A DNA stretch of 64,000 nucleotides, from positions 1 through 64,000 of the forward strand of contig NZ_QQWG01000018.1 in the NCBI RefSeq assembly GCF_003863355.1. Direction: 5' to 3'. Below are positions 47,929-57,101 of this stretch, piece after piece (the first letter of the stretch is position 1; each line of letters starts with the position of its first letter). Position numbers and translations under genes: made by a program. The notes below the pieces were generated by a model, which worked only from the letters and a program-made list of their open reading frames with translations, had not been told where the DNA came from and did not search any database. The DNA comes from Ancylomarina euxina (GTDB taxonomy: Bacteria > Bacteroidota > Bacteroidia > Bacteroidales > Marinifilaceae).

Positions 47929-49773
47929 TTATTTCTCCTCCAATAATTGGTTAAATCTTTCTTTTAATTCCACTACAGTGAATGGTAATCCCATTAACTT
48001 ATTGTGTTGCTCAAACTTAATATCCTGAAAAGAACTTCTTAGATATTCAGCAAACTGACCATCGTTTATTTCACACACAATAATTTTTTTATAACGACTG
48101 AAAACCTCAGCCGTATTCTTAGGAAGTGGAAAAATGTAATTGAAATGTGCCAAACTTATAGATTTTTCTTCCTTTTGTAACTCACGCACTGCAGTAATCA
48201 AATGTCCATATGTACCACCCCATCCTACAACAAGAACGTCAGCTTCCTCATTTCCTTTCACCTTAATTTCTGGAATATTTTCAGCTACAAGCGCCACTCG
48301 TCTTTTACGAATATCACTCATTACCTGATGATTTTCTGGCACATAAGAAACAGTACCGTCACCATCCATCTTTTCTAACCCACCAATTCGGTGCTCTAGA
48401 CCTTTAGTTCCTGGAATTGCCCATTTACGGCTCAATCGCTTTTCTTCACGAGCATATGGAAGAAAGTCATCTCCTTCTTTTGCTATTGGAGCAATAATTT
48501 CTGGAAGTTCAGACATTTTGGGGATTCTCCATGGCTCTGCACCATTGGCAATAAACCCATCAGTTAATAAAATAACTGGAGTCATATGTTCTAATGCAAT
48601 TCGACCTGCCTCAAAAGCATAATGGAAACAGTCAGAAGGTGTACTTGCTGCAATTACAGGCATAGGACACTCTCCACTTCTTCCATGAATTGCTTGAAGT
48701 AAATCTGATTGCTCAGTTTTTGTTGGAAGACCAGTAGATGGTCCACCTCGCTGAACATTTACAATTACAAGAGGTAATTCAGTCATTACAGCCAAGCCAG
48801 CAGCTTCTGTTTTCAATGCTAAACCAGGGCCCGAAGTCGTCGTTACAGCAAAGTCACCAGCAAAACTAGCTCCAATTGCCGTACAAATACCAGCAATCTC
48901 ATCCTCTGCTTGGAATGTTTTTACACCAAGATCTTTACGAGCTGCCAATTCCTGAAGAATTTCAGTTGCCGGAGTAATAGGATATGATCCACAGAATAGT
49001 TCAAGGTTTGCTCTCTCTGCTGCAGCCATCAATCCCCAGGCTGTTGCTTTATTACCTGTAATATTTCGGTAAGTTCCCTTACGGATTTTAGCTGGTGCTA
49101 CACTAAAGTTATAGGCCAACGCCTCAATAGTCTTTGCAAAATTATAACCAGCACGAAGTACCTTTTTATTTGCATCTACAACCGCAGGGTATTTCTTAAA
49201 TTTCTTTTCTATAAATTCTTCTGTATGTTCAAATGGACGATCGAACATCCAATACACCATGCCTAGCGTAAACATATTCTTACTTCGAAGAACAGATTTT
49301 TGATCGAGCTCTGAATCTTTCAAACACTCACGGGTAAGGGTTGTAACCTTAGCCTTTATCAAATTATAGTCAGCTAGCTTATCGTCCATTAATGGATCAG
49401 AATCATAACCAGCCTTCTCTAAATTTTTATCAGTAAAGCTATCTTCGTTTACAATGATTGTACCACTCGGTTTTACCCACTTTAGGTTTGCCTGAAGAGC
49501 CGCTGGATTCATTGCAACTAATACATCGGCAAAATCACCTGGTGTATTAATTTCTTGATGTCCGAAGTGTAACTGGAAACCAGATACACCACCAACTGTA
49601 CCTTGTGGGGCGCGGATCTCTGCTGGATAATCAGGGAAAGTTGCTACATCATTCCCAAATAAAGCTGAAGTATCAGAAAACTGAGTTCCTGTTAATTGCA
49701 TGCCATCTCCGGAATCTCCCGAAAATCGAATAACAACTTCTTCTCTTTCAATAATTTTTGTCTTTTGACTCAT
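47929..49773 (-). CDS. korA: 2-oxoacid:ferredoxin oxidoreductase, alpha subunit (gamma-alpha fusion)
   Basis: The 614-residue subunit carries the gamma domain at its N-terminus (about 10-190: VIRFSGDSGDGMQLTGTQFS, PDYPAEIRAPQGTVGGVSGF). The pyrimidine-binding alpha domain follows (about 215-450: AAERANLELFCGSYPITPAT, FQAEDEIAGICTAIGASFAG, TTSGPGLALKTEAAGLA, VQRGGPSTGLPTKTEQSDLL). The C-terminal domain carries VGWGGTYGHLITA. The gamma-alpha fusion is the usual KorA form in Bacteroidota. It is first in the korAB operon. A weak promoter match (TGACTTTG on the minus strand, near 49836-49843) lies upstream. Confidence 0.94.
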   Translation of the reverse strand: MSQKTKIIEREEVVIRFSGDSGDGMQLTGTQFSDTSALFGNDVATFPDYPAEIRAPQGTVGGVSGFQLHFGHQEINTPGDFADVLVAMNPAALQANLKWVKPSGTIIVNEDSFTDKNLEKAGYDSDPLMDDKLADYNLIKAKVTTLTRECLKDSELDQKSVLRSKNMFTLGMVYWMFDRPFEHTEEFIEKKFKKYPAVVDANKKVLRAGYNFAKTIEALAYNFSVAPAKIRKGTYRNITGNKATAWGLMAAAERANLELFCGSYPITPATEILQELAARKDLGVKTFQAEDEIAGICTAIGASFAGDFAVTTTSGPGLALKTEAAGLAVMTELPLVIVNVQRGGPSTGLPTKTEQSDLLQAIHGRSGECPMPVIAASTPSDCFHYAFEAGRIALEHMTPVILLTDGFIANGAEPWRIPKMSELPEIIAPIAKEGDDFLPYAREEKRLSRKWAIPGTKGLEHRIGGLEKMDGDGTVSYVPENHQVMSDIRKRRVALVAENIPEIKVKGNEEADVLVVGWGGTYGHLITAVRELQKEEKSISLAHFNYIFPLPKNTAEVFSRYKKIIVCEINDGQFAEYLRSSFQDIKFEQHNKLMGLPFTVVELKERFNQLLEEK

Positions 49774-50220
49774 GACAGTTTGATTTAACGTTGAGTTAAA
49801 TTCTTAGTTTGTTTAGTTGTTTGGTTTTATTGATGCAAAGTCAAGACCAAGGAGAAAGATAGAAAACAAGTATTATATATTGAGGCCCTTTATTTAGAAA
49901 AACTATCGATAATGCGATATTAATAATCAATGATTATTAAACATCAAATTCCACTCAAGCGTATGGGGAATTGGATGAAAATCTTTCAAAAAAAACAGAA
50001 CCTATCTAAAAATCATGAATCCTTACAAACTTTCAACCAAGCTTTTAACTCTACTTGTTGGGTCTTCTGTTTTAGAACAGTTCTTAATAAACATGTTCTA
50101 CAACAGTGGGTAAAGGTAATGATTACCGGAACTTAGGCAAGAAAATGAAAAAAAAAAATCAAGAAAAATGCAAAGGTTTGCATTTTAGGAATTTATACCC
50201 GTTTAAAATGGTTATTATTG
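49774..50220. other. Gap between korA and the first SusD terminator
   Basis: This 447-bp AT-rich stretch should include the korA promoter. A 68-codon plus-strand frame (49930-50136) has no RBS, no family resemblance and skewed composition, so I do not call it a gene. I see no tRNA-like or repeated structure. Confidence 0.5.
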
Positions 50221-50255
50221 AAAAAAAAAAAGAGGGAATCCAATTGGATTCCCTC
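50221..50255 (-). terminator. Terminator of the first SusC/SusD operon
   Basis: A perfect 10-bp stem (GAGGGAATCC with GGATTCCCTC, loop AATT) is followed on the minus strand by eleven T, 41 bp after the SusD stop. Confidence 0.93.
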
Positions 50256-50295
50256 ATTAATAAATTCTATTATCTAGAATAGCACAAGATATAGA

Positions 50296-51891
50296 TTACA
50301 ATTCTGCTGTTGGGTTTTTCACCATTTCTGAATTTGCATCTATTTCCTCTTGAGGAATTTGATACAACCAGTTATTATTAACAGAAGGCTTAGCTTGATT
50401 AAAACCTTTCTGATATAATGTAGAACTAGCTCCAGAACCAGTTAAATCTAGAGCTAAATCCAGACGTAACATATCTAACCAACGGTGTCCTTCTCCCCAA
50501 AGTTCAATTCTTCTTTGAGTTAAAATATCTTGAATTAAAGCTTCACCTACAGAAGTGATCGCAACTGGAGTTTGACCAACTCGTGTACGAGCAGTTACCA
50601 ATTCATTAATCACCTCTTTAGCCTCTGCCTCTTTTCCTGCTTGACGTGCTAAAGCTTCCGCTTCTATCAAATACATCTCTGAAGCTCTCATGTAGAAAAT
50701 ATCATCAGGATTAATAGTTCCTCCATCTTTGTTTAAGAATTTAACAGACATATAAGCATTGGTATAGAATGAATTTGTCATATTATAATCCTTAACTAAT
50801 TTAGCAAATGCAGCGTTAAATTCGGCTTCTGTTGCATAGTTAGGATCCTTCTCCCATCCTAAAAAGTCATTAGGAGCTTTCTCTAACCACATATCTTTAC
50901 GGTAATCAGTATCACTGATTTTAGCAAATAAGTTATGATTTATGAATTTAGGATTACTTCTGTTCTGAGAACCATTAAAATTGGTTCCTTGGTAGTAGAA
51001 CCATGCATAAAAATAGTTTGTCTGAGAGTCAACAATCTCAGCACCCCACATTACTTCTGATAAATTAACCGAATTGAAACCTAATTTGTAATCAGCTTCA
51101 TTCATTAAATTAAAACCAGTGCGTGCAGCTTTTGCATAATTTGCCGCAGCAACGTAATCACCTTTTGTTAAAGAAACACGAGCTGCAATACCTTGTGCCA
51201 CATTAATCGAGATGTGAGATTTATTGTTTGCATCATCTGCAGTAGCAAAATGCGCTAAAGAAGCTTGAAGATCCTTCTCAATTTGCACATACACATTTTC
51301 AACAGTTTCTCTTTTTTGACCTTCTAGCTTAGCTGGATCTGTTTTCAACATTACTGGAACACCTAAATCAGTAGATGGAGTTCCGTGAATGTAATTCTTT
51401 CCAAACAAGCATACCAATCGGTGATGTGCCCATGCTCTATAAGCATAAGCTTGACCTAATACATTTGATAAAGTTGCACTGGGTGTCATACCTTCAGCAG
51501 CGTTAATAATATTATTAACGTTACCTATAATATGGTAATAGTGAAACCAAACCCAAGATAAATCAGCTCCATTAGGATTTGTATGAGACAACCATTTAAG
51601 ATTATTTCGAAACCATCCGTTACCTGAACCAGAATGAAGAATATCACCTGCTGAAAATTCCAACATTGGCATAATATATGATTCCCCAGCATAGTTATAA
51701 TCCTCTAAATCAGACTGACTATACATAGCTCGATGAACACCATTCAAAGCTGCAATCATATTTTCTGGCGACGACAAAGCATTGTCTGGCGCAACAGAAT
51801 CTGTTGGTAAATTTGTCAAAGTATCTTCAGAACAAGCGACCGAAGCTACAACCAACATCATTAATAAAAACTTATTTATATATTTTCTCAT
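50296..51891 (-). CDS. SusD/RagB family outer-membrane lipoprotein
   Basis: The 531-residue protein is a nutrient-binding lid for the adjacent SusC channel. It has a lipobox ending VASVAC (Cys20) followed by SED, an acidic stretch like the Bacteroidota surface-export signal. TPR-type helices include GQAYAYRAWAHHRLVCLFG and the SusD core motif ADYKLGFNSVNLSEVMWGAE. The C-terminal SusD region has MRASEMYLIEAEALARQ, LTQRRIELWGEGHRWLDMLR and YQIPQEEIDAN. It lies 36 bp after its SusC gene. The bound ligand cannot be told from sequence. Confidence 0.95.
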   Translation of the reverse strand: MRKYINKFLLMMLVVASVACSEDTLTNLPTDSVAPDNALSSPENMIAALNGVHRAMYSQSDLEDYNYAGESYIMPMLEFSAGDILHSGSGNGWFRNNLKWLSHTNPNGADLSWVWFHYYHIIGNVNNIINAAEGMTPSATLSNVLGQAYAYRAWAHHRLVCLFGKNYIHGTPSTDLGVPVMLKTDPAKLEGQKRETVENVYVQIEKDLQASLAHFATADDANNKSHISINVAQGIAARVSLTKGDYVAAANYAKAARTGFNLMNEADYKLGFNSVNLSEVMWGAEIVDSQTNYFYAWFYYQGTNFNGSQNRSNPKFINHNLFAKISDTDYRKDMWLEKAPNDFLGWEKDPNYATEAEFNAAFAKLVKDYNMTNSFYTNAYMSVKFLNKDGGTINPDDIFYMRASEMYLIEAEALARQAGKEAEAKEVINELVTARTRVGQTPVAITSVGEALIQDILTQRRIELWGEGHRWLDMLRLDLALDLTGSGASSTLYQKGFNQAKPSVNNNWLYQIPQEEIDANSEMVKNPTAEL

Positions 51892-51927
51892 GATTATTTT
51901 TTTGTCGATTAATGATCATTTAGACAA

Positions 51928-54900
51928 TTAGAATGAAACATTCACACCAAAAGATACTACTCTAGATGGCAAGTAAACATTACTTGTAGTTCCAGAGAAA
52001 GCTTGTTGTGGGTTCATACCTTTTCTCTTAGTTAACATGAATAAGTTCTCTCCTGAAGCAAAAACTTTCAATGCAGTAATACCAAAATCTTTAATTGATT
52101 GCTGATTAAATGTATAACTCAGATTAACATTCTTAAGAGATAAATAAGATGCATCAGTTAACCATCTATCTGATGTTGGATTTAGGTGGGTATTACCATT
52201 CTCCAATCTAGGAGAACTAGCAATATCACCAGGTTTCTTCCAAGCATTTTTCTGATCAACGTGTAGTGCTCTACCATAATCACCTTGATTCATTAAAGAA
52301 GCATAGTTGTAATCTAAGATTTCACCACCAATAGAATATGTAAACATTACCCCCAACTGGAAACCTTTATAACGAACAGTGTTAGAAACTGAACCAAAAA
52401 CATCAGGAATAGAAGAATTACCTGTGTAACCTTTCTCAGAATTTAATTCGTTAGTAGTTAAGATAGCTTCTCCGTTTTCATCATAAGTACGAACATTTTT
52501 GCCTTTACCATTATCAGCCAGCACATAATACTGAGCAGCACCTGTTTGAGCATCTACACCTGCATAATCATAAAGGTAGTAATCGTAAATAGAGTGACCT
52601 TTAGCCCATCTTTTTGAACCGTTTATGAATGGAGAAGGTATTTCTGTAATCTCATTCTTAATAGTTGAAGCTTGAATATCGATATCCCATTTGAAGTCAT
52701 TAGAATCAACAATAGTAGCACCTAATCCCAGTTCGAAACCTTCGTTATAAAGAGATGCAATATTACGAGGCTGAGAACTCAAACCTAAACTAGTAGGTAG
52801 TGGTTGAGAATATAAAAGATCCTCAGAGGTTTTCTTATAATATTCCAAAGAACCATGTACTTTATTGTCCAACACCGTAAACTCTACGGCAAGATCATAA
52901 CTATTTGAAGACTCCCAAGTTAATAATGGGTTACCAATAGTAGACCATACTAGACCAGACTCACCCGCATTAGGATTATATGAATATAATGCCTGACTTG
53001 CATAATAGTCATTCATATTGTCATTACCAACTTCACCATAAGAAGCTCTTAATTTCAATTGATCAATCCATGTGATATTCTTAATAAAATCTTCTTGATC
53101 CATTCTCCAGGTTGCACCTGCAGAAAAGAAGCCTCCCCAACGTACATCCTTATCAAACACCGAAGAACCATCACGACGGTAAGAACCTTCGAAATAATAT
53201 TTATTCTGGAAATTATATTTCAAACGACCAAAATAACCTTCTGTATTTTTATCAGAAGACGAACCAGATAAAGAAGTAGGTGTTACAAAGTTATCGAACT
53301 CATTGATCCCTTTTACAGTCAATTGAGTTTTCATACCATACATACTAGAGTAGTTGCGATCGAAAGATTCGTGACCTAATAAAACTTCAATATTATGATC
53401 TTCACCAATTGTCGTGTTATAGTTAATCAACTGATTCCAGTTCACTACAGTTCTTGTATAACGAGTTTCGTTATATCGACCTGTAGGTGCACCATCACCA
53501 ACAATATCATTTTCGAATTCCTTATCGGTAAAATTCTGAATATCTAAACCTACATTAGTAGAAACCTTAAGCCCCTCTAGAATTGTAAATTCAGCATATG
53601 ATCTATTAGAAACACTATTGGTTTTAGTCTGGTTATAATTATAATCCATCTCAGCAATAATATGACGACCATTATTAGCTGCTGATGGACGAGAATTAAT
53701 TCCAAGTGTACTATATCCACCACCTAAATCATATTGCTTGTTACCGTCAGCATCAAGAATATAATCTCCAGAAGTCGGATCCAACTGATAAACAGGATAG
53801 ATAGGCCCCATATAACGAGCAAAGTTAAAAGGATTCGAATATCCAGTATTGCTATCAGAAGTAGATGCAAGTCCTTTTTTCACCAAAGTTGTCGAAAGAT
53901 TTGTTCCTAACTTCAACCAAGTTTTAGGTGTTGCATTTACGTTCATACGAGCAGTCAAACGCTCATAATCAGAATTTTTAATATAACCTGACTCGTCTAA
54001 ATATCCTAATGAGAAAAAGAAATCATGTTTCTCTCCACCACCTGAAGCAGAAAGATTATAATTCTGTCTGTAACCAGTTTGTTCAAGAGGTTCATACCAA
54101 TTTAAATCCTTAGCAATAACGTTAGCATTAGGGTTGATTTTACCATCAGTACCAACAATCTGGTCATTAGCTACATCAAAAGGATTATACTTTAACTTAG
54201 AATAAATTTCAGAAGAAGCTTTAGCAGCAGCATCTTCCAATGACATCTTGCTTTTTCCATTAATTAAAGAATTCTTATAAGACTCAAATTGCAGCTCATA
54301 ATAATCTTTAGCCCCTACAGTTTCATAGTAAGGAATAGCTTGACTTACAACACCGCCTACAGCTTTGAAATCAATCTTCACTTTACCATTTGATTTTTTA
54401 CCTCTTTTAGTGGTAATCATCACAACACCATTCGAAGCACGAGAACCATAAAGTGCAGTCGAAGATGCATCTTTCAAGATAGTCATTGACTGAATATCAT
54501 CAGGACTAATATTTGCGATGCTTCCCTCAAACTGAGCACCATCAACAATATAAAGAGGATCAGAGCTTCCGTTTAGAGATCCAAATCCACGAATACGAAT
54601 TTCGGGAGCAGATCCAGGCTGACCTGAAGCGGCAGCAACCTGCACTCCGGTAGTTGAACCTTCTAGAGCTTGAGTTACTGAAGACAAAGTTCGTTCTTCT
54701 AATTTCTCAGCTCCAACAACACCAGCAGAACCGGTAAATGACTCTTTCTTAGCTGTACCAAAAGCTACAACCATCACTTCGTCCATACCAATAGACTCAG
54801 ATTCCATTACCAAATTAATAACATCAGTATTAGCTGGTAATTCAGTTGTTTTCATCCCCACGAAAGAGAAAACCAGAATTTGTCCTTCTTCTTCAACAGA

Positions 54901-55089
54901 AATTGTGTATTTACCATCAAAATCGGTCGTTGTTCCGATAGTGGTACCTTTAATAATAACAGAAACCCCAGGAATAGATAGTCCATCATCAGCTGATGTA
55001 ACAATCCCAGAAATTTCTCGACTTTGAGCCAAAACGCTCTGCAATCCTATTAAACATAGGACTAACATCGAAAATAGATTTTTTTTCAT
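51928..55089 (-). CDS. SusC/RagA family TonB-linked outer-membrane transporter
   Basis: The 1053-residue transporter has a signal peptide (1-21, ending LAQ) and a CarboxypepD_reg-like domain (about 24-105: GIVTSADDGLSIPGVSVIIK, GTTTDFDGKYTISV). The plug follows (about 115-230: RIRGFGSLNGSSDPLYIVDG, MTILKDASSTALYGSRASNG), then a 22-strand barrel ending VVSFGVNVSF. There is no FecR-interacting STN domain, so sigma/anti-sigma signalling through this receptor is not expected. The first 110 residues are nearly identical to those of the second SusC at 58633-61806, while the rest is much less similar. It forms an operon with the SusD gene downstream. Confidence 0.96.
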   Translation of the reverse strand: MKKNLFSMLVLCLIGLQSVLAQSREISGIVTSADDGLSIPGVSVIIKGTTIGTTTDFDGKYTISVEEEGQILVFSFVGMKTTELPANTDVINLVMESESIGMDEVMVVAFGTAKKESFTGSAGVVGAEKLEERTLSSVTQALEGSTTGVQVAAASGQPGSAPEIRIRGFGSLNGSSDPLYIVDGAQFEGSIANISPDDIQSMTILKDASSTALYGSRASNGVVMITTKRGKKSNGKVKIDFKAVGGVVSQAIPYYETVGAKDYYELQFESYKNSLINGKSKMSLEDAAAKASSEIYSKLKYNPFDVANDQIVGTDGKINPNANVIAKDLNWYEPLEQTGYRQNYNLSASGGGEKHDFFFSLGYLDESGYIKNSDYERLTARMNVNATPKTWLKLGTNLSTTLVKKGLASTSDSNTGYSNPFNFARYMGPIYPVYQLDPTSGDYILDADGNKQYDLGGGYSTLGINSRPSAANNGRHIIAEMDYNYNQTKTNSVSNRSYAEFTILEGLKVSTNVGLDIQNFTDKEFENDIVGDGAPTGRYNETRYTRTVVNWNQLINYNTTIGEDHNIEVLLGHESFDRNYSSMYGMKTQLTVKGINEFDNFVTPTSLSGSSSDKNTEGYFGRLKYNFQNKYYFEGSYRRDGSSVFDKDVRWGGFFSAGATWRMDQEDFIKNITWIDQLKLRASYGEVGNDNMNDYYASQALYSYNPNAGESGLVWSTIGNPLLTWESSNSYDLAVEFTVLDNKVHGSLEYYKKTSEDLLYSQPLPTSLGLSSQPRNIASLYNEGFELGLGATIVDSNDFKWDIDIQASTIKNEITEIPSPFINGSKRWAKGHSIYDYYLYDYAGVDAQTGAAQYYVLADNGKGKNVRTYDENGEAILTTNELNSEKGYTGNSSIPDVFGSVSNTVRYKGFQLGVMFTYSIGGEILDYNYASLMNQGDYGRALHVDQKNAWKKPGDIASSPRLENGNTHLNPTSDRWLTDASYLSLKNVNLSYTFNQQSIKDFGITALKVFASGENLFMLTKRKGMNPQQAFSGTTSNVYLPSRVVSFGVNVSF

Positions 55090-55248
55090 GAATTTTTAGT
55101 TAGTGGTTAATTCAATTTTTCAGTTCACCCTAGCCTTTGGATAGAGTAAACCATACCTAATTCGCTCAAAATAACATTACGAACTCTCCAAAACCCCTAA
55201 TTATGGTCGGTTCTGCATCTAACAGATGTTAAAATTTATTTTAAGCGG

Positions 55249-55282
55249 AGCCAAAAGTGTGAAAAAAACTTAAATAAACAAA
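55249..55282 (-). promoter_or_regulatory. Promoter of the first SusC/SusD operon
   Basis: The minus strand reads TTTG (55279-55282), a 19-base spacer, then CACTTTTG (55252-55259), which is the Bacteroidota promoter pattern with one mismatch. A 27-bp block covering the -7 element and most of the spacer (55249-55275) is identical to 61958-61984 before the other SusC gene. The predicted start near 55245 leaves a leader of about 155 bases. The last 20 or so leader bases, including CCACTAACTAAAAATTC, are also shared by the two genes. Confidence 0.78.
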
Positions 55283-55646
55283 CTAAAATCACGGCATTAA
55301 AAACATCCTCTTTATACTACAGAAAAAAAATCATTTAAAACGTCTACAAAAGAGTTTCTAATTATGAAACATTATCAACAATGAGTTGTTGGCAGAAACG
55401 ACTAAGCTATCAGACTTATGTACAGCAAACTAGAAACACAATCCAAAACAGACGCACACCAACTATTGACGCCGACAAGCCAAACATTATGTATTAATTA
55501 CAGTGTCGCTTTAATTTTATAAAAACACAAAATGTTATATGACATATGCTAATTCACAAAAGTTTAATCATCAATAATATGTCTAAGAAAATAGGGAATA
55601 ATAGACTTAAATTATTTCATCACCCCGTACACCCACTCCTTATGTT
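55283..55646. other. Gap upstream of the first SusC promoter
   Basis: This 364-bp AT-rich stretch lies between the promoter of the first SusC operon and the terminator of the second. I see no open frame, RNA gene or repeat of note in it. Confidence 0.5.
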
Positions 55647-55678
55647 AAAAAAAGGCTACCCATTGGGCAGCCTTTTTT
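55647..55678 (-). terminator. Terminator of the second SusC operon
   Basis: A stem pairing AAGGCT with AGCCTT and CCC with GGG is followed on the minus strand by a T run, 19 bp after the last gene of the operon. Confidence 0.9.
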
Positions 55679-55697
55679 ATAATATCAAAGAGTAATT

Positions 55698-56366
55698 CTA
55701 GTACTCGTCTTCAGAAAAACCAGTGAAACGATGTCCTGCAATAATTACAGTTTCGTCCTTAGTAGCATCATGAACAACTGATTCGAATTCCCAAGCAAAT
55801 TCCTCTTTATCAGGATTAGCTCTGTATTCAACTGGTACAGAAACAGACTTAAAATTAACTGTTCCACTATACAAAGTCATCTTTACATACAAACTGTCAG
55901 TAATATTACCTCCAAGAGTCGTTGCTCCTTTTGCAATAATTTTACCTTCAACAATTGCTGCTCTAATGTTAGTACGAGCTTCAGCTTTAGTTTCATTTAA
56001 AGCAGTCGGTTTTCCACTAGGAAGAACAAGAGCTTTTTCGTTATCTGTTAAATCAGCAAATTCAATAGATTCAGACTTGAAATTTGTAAAGTCACCTTCT
56101 AAAGAGAATTTACTTCTCATTTCGAAATATTTATCATGATCATCAATAAATATCTCATTTGCAACATTAGCTGAAGTGTTATAAAACTCTAACATGTATT
56201 CGTTATTATAACCATGATCAAGAGTACCATCTTCTAAAGCAACCGTATAAAGGTAGCTACCTGAATAATCAAGAGTTGCACTATCCCAGATTTCAATCTC
56301 ATTATCACAAGAAACTAAAGAAAGAGAAAGACATGCTCCAATTATATATAAAAATATATTTTTCAT
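55698..56366 (-). CDS. Lipoprotein of the Lipid_bd (lipid-binding, putative hydrolase) family
   Basis: The 222-residue lipoprotein (lipobox ending LVSC, Cys20, then DNEIEIWD) resembles the Bacteroidota family named lipid-binding putative hydrolase. Features are an N-terminal beta-rich WDSATLDYSGSYLYTV, a central DSLYVKMTLYSGTVNF and a C-terminal AGHRFTGFSEDEY. Proteins of this family commonly sit at the end of SusC/SusD-like_2 operons, as here. The acidic residues after the Cys suggest surface exposure. The ligand and any catalytic role are unknown. Confidence 0.75.
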   Translation of the reverse strand: MKNIFLYIIGACLSLSLVSCDNEIEIWDSATLDYSGSYLYTVALEDGTLDHGYNNEYMLEFYNTSANVANEIFIDDHDKYFEMRSKFSLEGDFTNFKSESIEFADLTDNEKALVLPSGKPTALNETKAEARTNIRAAIVEGKIIAKGATTLGGNITDSLYVKMTLYSGTVNFKSVSVPVEYRANPDKEEFAWEFESVVHDATKDETVIIAGHRFTGFSEDEY

Positions 56367-56387
56367 ATCAAAATTTTATTAATATTA

Positions 56388-57032
56388 TTAAATTGACTTC
56401 TTAGTCAATTGAACATCAAAACCAAAACCGTCACCAATAAGTGTTGTCTTCCAAGTTAAAACGTCACCCGTTTTTAAACCATTTGAAAGTCCCCAAGGTC
56501 CCCAAGGCGTATTTTTTCCTGGATCAGCAGTAATAACTGAACCTGAAATTTCCATTTTAGATGTAGGAGAAGAATATCTACTTCCGTATCCTCTACCAAA
56601 TTGATAATACCCACCTATAAGGTCAGTACAAGAATATGTACCGTCTCCATTAGTATAAATTAATACAAGTCCGCCATTCTTACCAACTCTTTTACCATCG
56701 TAAACACCAGCCAAAGTATCATCCTCTTCGTAAACAACAACAGTTCTGGTTGAGATACCATCTAGGCCATCAGGATTAACTGCAGAATATTCTACAGTGT
56801 AAATACCAGGCTGATCAGTATCTACCTCAGTAACAGAAATTTCTTCTCCTCCTGAAGAAGTTGCTCCTGGATCAGAAAAAGTACTTCCTTTCTCTACATA
56901 AATAAGATCATCTCCAAGAACGGTAATTATTGGATATTCAGTAATTCTGGAAATCCCTTCAGTATCCTTTTCATCACAAGCACTAAACAAAGTGATGATA
57001 GACAAGATTGATAAATATAATAGTTTTTTCAT
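56388..57032 (-). CDS. DUF5011-type Ig-like surface lipoprotein
   Basis: The 214-residue lipoprotein (lipobox ending LFSAC, Cys19, then DEKDTE) has an N-terminal Ig-like DUF5011 domain (about 28-100: PIITVLGDDLIYVEKGSTFS, DPGATSS, QPGIYTVEYSAVNPDG). The second domain of about 100 residues is Gly/Tyr-rich and of unknown function. Its place between SusD-like_2 and the Lipid_bd-type gene suggests an accessory surface binding protein of the same uptake locus. The acidic run after the Cys fits an outer-surface lipoprotein. Confidence 0.8.
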   Translation of the reverse strand: MKKLLYLSILSIITLFSACDEKDTEGISRITEYPIITVLGDDLIYVEKGSTFSDPGATSSGGEEISVTEVDTDQPGIYTVEYSAVNPDGLDGISTRTVVVYEEDDTLAGVYDGKRVGKNGGLVLIYTNGDGTYSCTDLIGGYYQFGRGYGSRYSSPTSKMEISGSVITADPGKNTPWGPWGLSNGLKTGDVLTWKTTLIGDGFGFDVQLTKKSI

Positions 57033-57101
57033 TTTTCAAATTTTATTGTAAGAGAAGGACATTAAACACAAGTAATGCCCTGTCTCAATTTATTACAATT
57101 A

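Noticed and set aside
49930-50136. 68-codon plus-strand frame between korA and the first SusD
   Set aside because: Composition is unlike the neighbours, no RBS or motif is seen, and it lies in an AT-rich gap.
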